Below are positions 11,287-23,200 of a DNA stretch of 26,937 bases, one piece after another. A program made the translations under genes and the position numbers. The notes under the pieces were generated by a model. The model saw nothing but the letters and a program-made list of their open reading frames with translations. It was not told the origin of the DNA and did no database searches. This DNA is from Baffinella frigidus. Its lineage: Eukaryota; Cryptophyceae; Cryptomonadales; Baffinellaceae. Location: contig MU646408.1 of NCBI GenBank assembly GCA_026770585.1, positions 144,353-171,289 on the forward strand. Direction: 5' to 3'. The stretch's first letter is position 1, and every line of letters begins with the position of its first letter.

Positions 11287-14200
11287 CGGGTTGCACCATG
11301 TGGGAGTCGGGGTTCGGGTAGAGCTGGCGTTCCGGCGAGAACTTGAAGAGACCTGGTTTATGGTTGAGGGTTTAGGGTTTAGGGTTTGGTGTTTGGTGTT
11401 TGGTGTTTGGTGTTTGGGTTTTGGGTTTTGGGATTTGGGGTTCAGAGCCGCGGGGTACGAAAGTCATGCAAGAACTCCGTGTAGAGCTCTAAACCATAAA
11501 CCTTAAACCCTAAACCTTGCACCCTAAACCCTGCACCCGCAACCCTCAACCCTCAACCCTCAGCCCTCAACCCGAAGCCCGAAACCCCAAACAGGTACCG
11601 AAGTCAGATGACAAGGCCTTTTCGATGAAAACAGTGATCAACTCCTTGTAGATCCCTAAGCCCTAAACCGTGCAAACCCTGAACCCTACACCCCACACCC
11701 CACACCCAAAGCCCTACACCCAAAACCCCAAAACCCGAAACCATACACCCGTAACCCCAAACAGGCACCAAAGTCAGGCGAGAAGGCCTTCTCGATGAAC
11801 GCGGTAATGAACTCCTTGTACAGCCCCCCCATGTCGATTCCGGACTCGTCAAGGCCGCTCTCGTTCACGAAGTGGATCTGCAGTATTGTACATTTCGGGT
11901 TTGGTTCGATTTTTCCGAGGTCAGGTCGGGGGATCGGGGAAGAAAAAAACGTGGATTTTGGGCGCTTTGTGGCATGTTACGGGTGCGTGGTGCTATGTTG
12001 GCATAAAACCCATGAGTAAAATAGCATGCAAGGACGCATTTGGTCGATTTTCGCGACTCCCGACTCGTCAAGGCCGCTCTCGTTTTCGAAGTGGATCTGC
12101 ATTATTGTACATTTCGGGTGAGCGCGGAATTTGGGTCGTGGTGGGATTTGTTTATTAAAAAATTAAATCGCACGTTTATGCTATGGTAGGGATGGGTTTC
12201 TTGCCAAGATACCAACACCCACACTTCAAAATTCCACAAAGTGTCACAAAATCGCGATATTTGAGTTCCCGATCCCCCACCCATGTCGATCTCCGACTCT
12301 CGTTCACAAAGCGGATCTCAACAGGAAAAGAATGAAACAATGTCAAAAGTTGACGATGCTGGTATTTAACCGTATCAGAGCGGAGTTGGAGTCTGTTCGC
12401 CACGCCAACAATGGAACAATGGCAAACGGTGACGGTTTACAGCAAATTCGTCTTGGATTTCGCAAAAAAACACAACGCGGATTTGCAGTCAACATCCGTA
12501 CCCGTTTCAGTCAACCTTGGTCTGTACCTTAGTGGAGCCCTTGAGCTCTGATCGCAGCTGGTACTAAACCGTCAACTTTTGCCATTGTTTATTTTTTTCG
12601 CGTTTCAGTCAACCTTTGTCCGTACCTTGGTGGATCCCTTGAGCTCCGAACGCAACCCGCCCAGCTTCGCAAACCCGTCCTGTGAAAACGAGGCTCATAA
12701 CCGTCACGAACAAGGGACGTCCTGAGAACAAGGGACCCACCCACCGTTACAAACAAGAGCCCCCCGACCGTAAGAGCGGTTTCCGCATCTGTTGCCAATC
12801 CGAAACGATCAACAAATGCCAAAAAAATAACCCTTGAGCTCCGATCGCAGCCCGCCCAGCTTCGCGAAGCCGTCCTGTGAAAACGAGGCTCACAACCGTC
12901 ACTAGCCCATTTGGGCTGCGAACAAGAGACTCATAACCGTTACCAGTCCATTTGCGCTGACCAATTTGGTGAGCCCGGGATCTTTTTCGCTCCAAAGTTG
13001 ACGGATTGGTACCGCAGACTCAGCATGTCAACTTGAGAATAGTCGGTCAAACCGAGGCCCGCGACCGTTACTCCCATGAAGTAACGGGGTTTCTGGTGCG
13101 GATCCTTTACAGTTTAAAACCTCTACCACTCGGGAGCCTACAGGAAACATCTCCCCCGGATATCCAGGGATAACGCGACCAACAATTACTGACATTTGGC
13201 AAACAATCCAATAAGTAATTTTAGGAACGTTTCAAACAATCCAATAAGTAATTTTAGGAACGTTTCCCATAGTGTTCCGAGTGGACCCAAACCCCCAAAC
13301 CCTGAAGAGAGGCTCAAGATAACCTGGAGGATCTTGGTGCGGCGGATGGTAACACGCGTCTCGGACCGGGCGCGCGACACCCGGCTATTCTTAAGTTGAC
13401 ATTCATGGAGTGCGGTACAAATCTGTCAACTTTGGAACGGGAACGAGCTCAGGCTCACCAAACTGCTTTGCCCAAATAGACTGGGACATAGCGGGGGAGA
13501 ACCTGGACGATCTTGGTGCGGCGGATGGTGACGCGCGTCTCGGGCCAGGCCCGCGACACCCGATCCTCCTCGATCAGTTTCTGTTTGTTTGGGTGCAGGG
13601 TTCAGGGTTCTTCTCCTCCTCGATTTTTCTCGGGCGCGCCCGGTCGTCCTCGATCAGTTTCTGCTCCTCGAGAAAACGCGCGCCGATTAGGAGTCATTTC
13701 AGAGCGGAACAACCGTTGACGGAGGGGGGAAGAGCGGTGTATGGAGGGGGGAAGCGGGGGATGGTAACGCGCGTCTCGGGCCAGGCGCGCGACACCCGAT
13801 CCTCCTCGATCAGTTTCTGTTTGTTTGGGTTCAGGGTTTAGGGTCCTTTTGCTCCTCGAGAAAATACGCGCCGAGTAAGGAGAGGGGAGGGGGGGGGGAT
13901 GACGACGCTGGTACATCAGCGCATTATAGAGGAGGGAAGAGAGAAGAGAGAAGAGAGAAGAGAGAAGACAGACGAGAGATACGTGGATGGTTGTCACACA
14001 CCCGATCCTCCTCTATCAGCTTCTGCCTATCCAGGGGGTCTCGACGTCAGTTTTTTTTGGAGGGGGGCATCTAGCTCAGCCTCAGTCCGGTTGGCTGACT
14101 GTTCTTGAGTTGACATGCTGGGTGTGTCGTACAAATCCATCAACTTTGGAGCGGAAACGACCCCGGCCGCATCAACTTGGTAAAAAAAAATAGACTGCGG

Positions 14201-17200
14201 CAGAGCTGTTGCAGGCACCTAACCCGAAACGCGTTCTTGTAGGTGGAGGAGGCGGGGGGGGAGCACACACACCCGCTGTTGCGGGGAAACCATAGCTTTA
14301 CACAGCGTGGGCTACGTTGTTTTGCGAACGCGCCTAAAGTCGCATTTTGAACTCAGGTGGAGGAGGCGGGAGAGGAGCCGAGGGTGCACGGGACCACGCG
14401 CGGGTCACTCCTCTCATCTCTGCCTCAGTCTCGTCGGATGACTATTCGTGGCAGAGAGAGGACCTGGAAGACTCGGACGCGGTCGGTGAGGGGGATGACC
14501 TGGTTTGGGGTTTGGGGTTTAGGGTTTAGGGTTTGGGGTTTGGGGTGTAGGGTTTAGGGTTTAGGGTTTGGGGTTTAGGGTTTGGGGTTTGGGATTAAGG
14601 GTTTAGGGTTTATGGTTTAGGGTCTAGGGTCTAGGGTTTAGGGTGTGGGGTGCAGGGTGTAGGGTTCAGGGTTTAGGGTTCAGGGTTCAGGGTTCAGGGT
14701 TCAGGGTTCAGGGTGCAGGGTGCAGGGTTCAGGGTTCAGGGTTTAGGGTTCAGGATTCAGGGTCCAGGGTTCAGGGTCCAGGGTTCAGGGTTTAGGGGAG
14801 AGAACGTGCGGAAACTCGTTGAGGACGACGAGGGTGCGCGAATCTGCCTCTGTGGAATCCATCCCGAACGCATCCATCTTGAACCCCTGTACGTTTGAGA
14901 GGGGTTGGGGTGTGAGGCATTTTCTCGGAGACGATAACAGTTACCAAACGTACACATCAAAACAGGCGTTAAAAGTGGGTTCTGGAACGACCTTCTAGCT
15001 CTGTCTCAGTCTATTTGTGTTTACCACTTAGGTGAGCCCAGGCTCGTTTCCGCTCAAAAGTTGACAGATTTGTACCGCACACCCAGCCTGTCAACTTGCA
15101 AATAGTCTGACAGTCAACCCGAGTGATGCAGAGGTAGACCGTATAGAGCCAGGTGTCGACATTACACAAGGTGAGAGGGGGGAGAGAGAGGGTGGAGAGA
15201 GGGTGGAGAGAGGGTGGAGAGAGGGTGGAGAGAGGGTGGAGAGAGGGTGGAGAGAGAGGTGGCGGAAAGCTTTCTCTTCGGTCGACTTCTTGGCCCCTTG
15301 GCAAAGTGTACACATCGTGGCAGGCGCAATACACACTACAATATACACATCGTGGCAGGCGTCGACACTGGGGTGTGGATTGACTTTACACACGACGTCT
15401 TGAGACAAGGCATCAATAAATACATTCTTTGAGAATTCGGTATTATCGGTCAGTAGTTGGTAAGTGGATCACCTTTCACACGGTTAGGACCTGTTGACAG
15501 GGCCTGCACATAATGTCGAAACACACACTACACTATACACATCGAGGCAGGCGTTGACACTGGGGTGTAGAACGACCTTCCAGCTCTGTCTCAGTCTGTG
15601 AGGCAGAGCTAGGTGCTTCAGGCGGTTTGTGCATACGCGTTTCGGGTTTCTCCAGCAGGTCTCCGAAACCTGAAACCCGTATGCGCAAACCACCTGAACC
15701 ACCTATGGTTTCGGGCTTCGGGGGTAGACCTTTTGAAGCCAGGTGTCGAGGGGGCAGAACTCTCGCCGCGCGTTCCTACCATCACGACCAAATATCAAAA
15801 TCCCATGGGTTTTCAATCAAAATAACAATAAAACCCGTTGAGTTTTGAATGGGAAACTATTCGGAGCAGCATACTGGAGGCAGAAAACAACACCGGGTTG
15901 TTAATGCGTTGAGTGAAAAAGTATCCAACGCAGCAACCACGACCCGTCACACTCCAGGACATTCAGCCGGACCTGCCATCAACATCCTGCCATCAACATC
16001 GAAGATTAACGCGGTTTGCGACACACCGCGTTTTCAATCAGAAACCATTCGGGGCAGCATCAACACCACCGCGTGTTTTCAGCGAAAAAGGAGTCGACGC
16101 AGCAATCACGACCCGTCACACTCCAGAATATTCAGCCGGACCTTGCATGATAGTCTCACAACCTGATGGCTTTGATGTCCTGCCATCAACATCAAACCGC
16201 GTTCTCAATCAGAAACTATTCGGAGCGCCACCACACAGTGGAATTCGAATGCGATTTCAACCAGAAATCCGGTCGAAATGTCGGTGAATGAGATGTCTTT
16301 GTACCGAGAAATTCATAATTAGTACCGCGAAAACAAATGGACCGATCTTCGGAGCCCACTGTGTGGCAATACTGCACGCTAAGCCGAGGAGGTGCGGGCA
16401 TATAACCTGTCGTAGAGTTGGTGCATGAGCTGTGTCGCCGTGTAGGGTGTAGGGTGTAGGGTGAAGGGTGTAGGGTGTAGGGTGTAGGGTGCAGGGTGTA
16501 GGGTGTAGGGTGTAGGGTGTAGGGTGTAGGGTGTAGGGTGAATGTTGTGTTGCAGCCCCAGGGGCTCGTCGCCGTGATGCCCCGAGGCGTCTGGGTTAGG
16601 GTTTAGGGTTTGGGGTTTAGGGTTTGGGGTTAAGGGTTTAGGATCTAGGGTTTGGGGTATGGGGTTTAGGGTTTAGGGTTTAGGGTTTCGGGTTCCGGGT
16701 TCCAGGTTCCGGGTTCCGGGTTTCGGGTTTCGGGTTTCGGGTTCCGGGTTCCGGGTTCCGGGTTCCGGGTTCCGGGTTTCGGGTTTCGGGTTTCGGGTTC
16801 CGGGTTTCGGGTTTCGGGTTGAAGATTTAGACCGGGCCGGAGACGTAGAGTTTCAAAGCATCGGAGGAGGCGTTGTCTGACCCCTCCAGGGTGAACTTCC
16901 CCGTGAACACCGCGTGACTGCCAAAAGNNNNNNNNNNTGTCGCCGTGTAGGGTGTAGGGTGTAGGGTGTAGGGTGTAGGGTATGGGGTGTAGGGTGCAGG
17001 GTGTAGAGTGTAGGGTGTAGGGTGCAGGGTGCAGGGTGCAGGGTGTAGGGAGCAGGGTGGTCTAGGAGGAGAACCTGGCGTAGAGTGCATGAGCTGTGTC
17101 GCTGCCTCGCTGACTATACTTAAGTTGACATACTGGGTCTTCGGTACAAATCTGTCAACTTTCGAGCGGAACAGAGCCCGGTCTGGTGAGCCCAAATAGA

Positions 17201-20200
17201 CCGAAACAGAGCTAGGCATTCGAATAGGGGGTAGGAGGCGCGAGTAAAGAACCTGTCGTAGAGTTGGTGCATGAGCTGTGCCGCCGCCTCGCGTTGCATC
17301 CGCCGCAGATCGTCCCCTGCCCCCCAGGACACTTCAGTCAATTCAACCTACGGCGGATGATTTAGTACCAGGAATACCCCTAATCAGGCACTCAGATCAG
17401 TGAATGTCGCTAAATGCCCCCCCAGTCACTTGCCTGATTAGCGGCATTCCTGGTTGTCTCCTGCCCCCCAGGACACGCCAGGTCACACGTGGGAATTTCA
17501 AAACGCGACGTTTCATTTCGTGGCTGATTCCGAAAAACCCGGTGCAAAATTAAAAATAGACTTGTGTCTGAAATTCCCGCTGGTGGCCTGGCGTGGACGC
17601 TCCACTTACTTCACTGATCCGAATTATTCCACTTACTTCACTGATCCGAGGTATTCATGGTGCTACCACTTAGGTGCCTGATCGGGGGTAGTCCTGGCCA
17701 CTCCAGAGGGCTCGAGGGAAACCGACGCCTTATCCGCGCCAAATCTGGCGTCGTTGACTTAAGTATTCAGGGGATTTCCCCTGAAAGATGTCGAAAGTTG
17801 ATGTTTCGAGCCCTCTGGCGTGGGGTACTAAATCCACCAGGCTCACCTGAATGCCTCGAGGTGTTCCTGGTAGGAATACCTCCCCAAAGGAGGTATTCAG
17901 GAATTAAACCATAACCCAAAACCCCAAACCCTAACGATGCACCCACCAGAAGAGGCGATGGAGCGAAGATGGCTCCCCTCCACCATCTACCCTGAACCCC
18001 TGAACCCCTGAATCCCTGAACCCTTGAACCCATGCACCCATGAACCCTGAACCCTGAACCCGGCACCATCCATCATGAACCTCTTCACGCTTCACGCGTC
18101 ACGCTTCACCCTTCACCCTGAACCCTTTCACCCTTCACCATGAACCCCTTCACCCTACATCCTACACCCTTCACCCTTCACCCTTCACCCGCCACCCATC
18201 ACCTTTCACACTGACCCCACAACAACTGCACCCACCTGAAGAAGCGACAGACCAGACAGGGGCCTCCGCGCCCCAGAATCGGCGGTTGACATACTGTCGC
18301 AGGAGGAGGGACGCGTCGACTAGCTGGTTCCCCTCCACCCCTCCACCCTCCACCCTGAACCCCTTCACCCTTCACCCTTCACCCTTCGCCCTTCACTCGT
18401 CACCAGTCACCCTGAACCCTTTACCTTTCACACTGAACCCATGAACCCTGCACCCTCCACCATGAACCCCTGAACCCGGAACACACAACAACTGCATGCA
18501 CCTGAAGAGGCGATGGAGCGGACAGGGGCCTCCGCGCCCCAGAATCGTCGGTTGACATACTGTCTCAGGAGGAGGGACGCGTCGACTAGCTGGCTCCCCT
18601 CCACCATCTACCCTGAACCCCTGAATCCCTGAACCCATGCACCTCTGAACCCTGAACCCTGCTCCATCCATCATGAACTTCTTCACCCTTCACCCGCCAC
18701 CCATCACCTTTCACACTGACCCCACAACAACTGCACGCACCTGAAGAAGCGACAGACCAGACAGGGGCCTCCGCGCCCCAGAATCGGCGGTCGACATACT
18801 GTCTCAGGAGGAGGGACGCGTCTACTCTCAAATCTCACAATCTCAACCCTCAACCATCGAGCCTCAACTCCCAAACTTGCAGCCGCACGCCTCAACCTGA
18901 AAAGGCAACGAAGCGTGCAGGGGCCTCCGCGCCCCAGAATCGTCGGTTGACATACTGTCGTAGGAGGAGAGACGCGTCGACTAGCTGGTTGAGAGGCAGC
19001 GGGATTTGCTGGTCGTAGAACTCCGTGTCATCCGTAACCTGTTTCGGGGTTTCGGGGTTAGATGTTTCGGGTTTAGATTGTTCGGAGGACTCTGTGTGTT
19101 CCGTAACTTGTTGAGGGTGGGTGGGTTAGGGAGCAGGGTTCAGGGTTTAGGGCTTAGGGTTTAGGGTTTAAGATTTATGGTGTAGTGTTAAGGTTTGAGG
19201 ATTTAGGGTTTAGGATTGAGGGTTTGAGGTTTAGGCGAGCTGGTTCAGCGGAAGCGAACTGCGTGTCATCCGTTACCTGTTGGGGAGGGGGTAGGGTTTA
19301 TGGTTGAAGAGGAACACCACGTCTTCAATGTGCTCTGAAGGTCTTAAAGCCTAAACCCTAAACATGTTGGGGCACGTCTCCGGTGCTGGTGCGAGGGAGT
19401 AGGGGGTCAGGTTCTGCAAAATCGACAATCAAGGTCCGCAGGGGGGAAACCTCGCTGTAATTCAAGTCAATGTTTCATAAGAGTAAGTGTTTGGCAATAA
19501 CTATCGTTTGTCAAAAATTCAATGTTTCATAGGAGTAGTTGTTTGTCAGGGATGCAGAGGCGGGAGAGTGTCTGTACTTCTACCTTGAGGCGATGGCGGA
19601 ACGACTTAATCCCTGAACCCTCAACCCCTAAACCCCTAAACCCCTAAACCCTAAACTCTAAACCCTGAACACCACGTCTTCAATGTGCTCCTCGATTCCT
19701 AAACACTTAAACATAAAACACTAAATCACAAACCCTGCCACACGGTGTACTACGAGGGTTTCATTTCTAAAGGAAGCTTGTTCAATTTCACTTATGTTAC
19801 CTTCTTTCGGTGCAAACTTGATCACGCGACCCCCGGATTTCGGGGGTCTGGAAAGAATCTCATCTCGGACCATACCAGAATCTGTCTTGATGAAAAGACG
19901 TAAGATAGCATCATTTGATGCCTAAAATAGTATCTACACCCTTACCTTCCGCGTGGGGAGCCTAAGATAGCGGGACAGATTCTGTCTTGGTCCGAAATTA
20001 AATAGTAGTCCACCGATTGGGAACCATGGTCTCGGGGGCAACCACGGTCGCCGCATGGTTCTAGGTTCTGGGTTTAGGGCTCAGGGTTCGGGGTTTGGGG
20101 TTTGGGGTTGCTACCATGAGGCGATGGAGGAAGGACTTGCAGAAGAGAAACACCACGTCCCCGATGTGTTCTGCCCCGGTGCCTTTGTCGATGTATTCCT

Positions 20201-23200
20201 GTTTTGGGGATTGTGGTTTAGGCTTTTGTGGACGTGCTGATGGGGTTTAAGGGGATTGGGCTGCTGCCTTTGCCGACGTGCACACCGCCAGTTCATAAGC
20301 CCCTGTACCCTGTATATTTTCCTTGCAAAGTCATTCATGCTTGGCAATTGATTAGTAAGTCCCTGCATGTAATTCTCTCTAACTGGAAATTAATTGCCTG
20401 GCAAAAATTACTCGATTCATCTTTTTACCATAGCGCAAACCCCACCCATAAGATAGCAAAAAGGTGTTTTGCATTAAATCTGGAGCCGCATGAAATCAGG
20501 TTTGGGGTTTGGGGACCAGGTGCTCTGCCGCGCTCCTTTTGTTGATTTATTCAACACTCGTCCTGGATTTATCTCAGAAAACGAGTTCTAAAACTCATTT
20601 TCTTAAGTCAATTCCCCTACAAATTCGTCGACTTATTCTTTACTCTCCGCATAAATTGACAAATTTATAGAGGAATTGACTTAAGAAAACGAGTTTCAGA
20701 ACTCGTTTCTTGAGATAAGGATGATGAGCAGGACGAACCAATGGCAGGTGGGGTTGAGGCGAAACAGGATGCGGACGAGCATATTATGGCGGGGGGTGCG
20801 GGGGAAGTGAACGGGGAAAACGCAATAATACGCCATGTTATGCCGTACCACACGGTGGGCTACGAGGGTTTCGGCGACCCTCGATTCCGGGGTGTTACGT
20901 GACTAATTTGCATGGAAAAATCCTCCAATTTAATTGTCTTCAGGTAAGTTGACTTGTGATGAAAGGTTAGTAGTCCACCGTGTGGATAATACGCCTACAT
21001 ATGCCCTTTCTTATCTTTCACAGGAGTGTGTGCTTCCCCCGGGGTGCGGGGGAACTGCATGGATGAGAATCTCATATGAAAACACTTTCAATTTTTTAAA
21101 AAGGTTTCAATCAAAACTACTATAAGTTTGCTTTAATATCACCAATAAAGATCTTTATGTGCAGTAAATTTCATTGAACCATTTTTGTAAATTGAAAGTG
21201 TTTTGGTGTGAAATCGGGAGAGCACCTGAAGAGAGGCAGAGGCGCGCAGCCACGCCCAGAGGAATGTATGCACCTACCACGCAAGAGTGTAAGGCAGAGT
21301 GGCCTGCAGGAGAAATAGTCAGATCTGACTGTTTTTTTAAGTTCATAAGTGGACATTCTCCCGAGAGAAAAATCGAGATTTCAGAAAGTTGGTACAAATT
21401 CCGTGTGAACTGACTTGTTTTCCTAGGTCAGCCCAACACTCTTGCGTGGTAGTTATGGGTTTGGGTTTCAGGGATCAGGGATTAGGGATTGTGGATTGGG
21501 GATTATGGTTTTAAGGTTTGGGGTTTAGGGTTCAAGGCTTCGGGTTTAGGGTTGAGGGTGTGGGGTTCAGAGTTCAGCCACGCCCAGAGGAACGTGTGCA
21601 CCTAGTTGAGGGTTTCAGGGTCAGGGTTTATGGATTATGGATTAGGGGTTAGGATTTAGGGATGAGGGATTAGAGGTTGATGTGTCCTACCGGAGAGTCG
21701 AAGGAGAGGGCATTGAGGATCCCATCCCCTCAACCCCAGCCCCTAACCTCTAACCCCTAACCCCTAACCCCTAACCCCCAACCCCGTACCGGAGAATCAA
21801 AGGAGACAGCGTTAAAGATCTGAACATTGCACCCCAAACCCTAAACCACAACCCCCTGAACCCTTCCCCATATCCTCTAACCCCCCACCCCTAACCCCGA
21901 ACCGTTACCGGAGAATCGAAGGAGAGGGCATTGAGGATCTGGACGTTGCACCCGACCCACACGCGCAGCAGCCGCGCATACACCCTGCGAAAAAACATAG
22001 GGTGGTTTTTTTATTATCAACAGCCGCGAATCACCACAGCGGGCTACGAAGGAAGTTCGCGAATAAACCAGAAGTGATAACCAATAGGACCCTACGGTAG
22101 GTAATCCGTACGGGCATAGGGTACCACACAAAACAGAGAGACAGAGTTACTTTATTGAGGAAGTACAGCTGAGCTTGACTTCCAAAAATCCAAACCTGTA
22201 GCCCGTACGGACCAAAGTTGACCGTTTTTTGGCAACAGTCGCGCACACACCCTGCGAAAAAAACAGGAACCCTCTCGAATTTTTGCAATGATTTCTAAAG
22301 TACTTCGCTTGAATCAAAGCGTACTTGCTGTTCCTGTAGGTCGCTCTCCAAGAAAGTGACTTGGCAACAGCCAAGTTATCGGTGTTCATAGAAGTTGGCA
22401 GCAGGGATAATGCGCAATTGGTAAACGCTAACGGTTCCGGTACAAAAACGTCCACGAGTAGTTTTGCGTTATTTCGACGGCCACCTTCTCTGCAAACTGC
22501 TCTAAGACAAGAGACGTGGGGCGTTACCCGCAGAAAAAGCCGATAGCCTCCGTGTGCTTCGCTCGCCCGTCGGTTGCCCTGATTTCATGCGGCACCAGAT
22601 TTAATGTAAAACACCTTTTGCTATCTTATGGGTGGGTTTTGCGCTATGGTAAAGCTGAATCGAGTAATTCTTGCCAGGCAATTAATTGCCAATTAGATAG
22701 AATTACATGCAGGGACTTACTAATCAATTGCCAAGCATGAATGACTTTGCAAGGAAAATATACAGGGTACAGGGGCTTCTGAACTGGCGGTGCGCACGTC
22801 GGCAAAGGCAGCAGCCCAATGCCAATTAATTAGCAAAAGAAATTCTTACAATTAATTAAGTATGGGTTCCAACGTAGCGGCTCCAAGTAGGGATTGCGAC
22901 CTGGCAGTGCGAACGTCGGCAAAGGCAGTCTTGGCAATCAATTAGCAAGTAGGGATTCCGAACTGGCGGTCTACTCAAGGCTAGACAGCAATATAGGAGG
23001 AGAAGAAGAAGAAGAAGAAGAAGAAGAAGACGACGAAGACGACGAAGAAGAGGAAGAGGAAGAAAAAATATAAATAAAAAAGACAGTGTGGACGTCGGTA
23101 AAGGCGGCAGCCCAGTGCGCCCACGTCTGACAATTCCCCTGGTAATTAATTAGCACAATTCCCTTGGCAATTAATTAGCTTTCATGTGGCAATTAATTGG

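Larger units (their letters stand above)
12680..13502 (-). repeat. Intron between exons 12 and 13 with copies of both
   Basis: An exon 13 5'-edge copy (12833-12878) and repeated GAGGCTCATAACCGTCAC pieces follow the acceptor. The 110-bp element lies reversed at 12943-13044. AATCCAATAAGTAATTTTAGGAACGTTTC is duplicated at 13205-13268. 13324-13383 is an exon 12 3'-edge copy ([18 protein letters not shown]) with a CCAG/GTTATC donor, followed directly by another 110-bp element (13384-13493). Confidence 0.87.

Noticed and set aside
11072-11346. Open frames of alternating SL or RE residues
   Set aside because: They translate the GA/GT microsatellite at 11173-11284.
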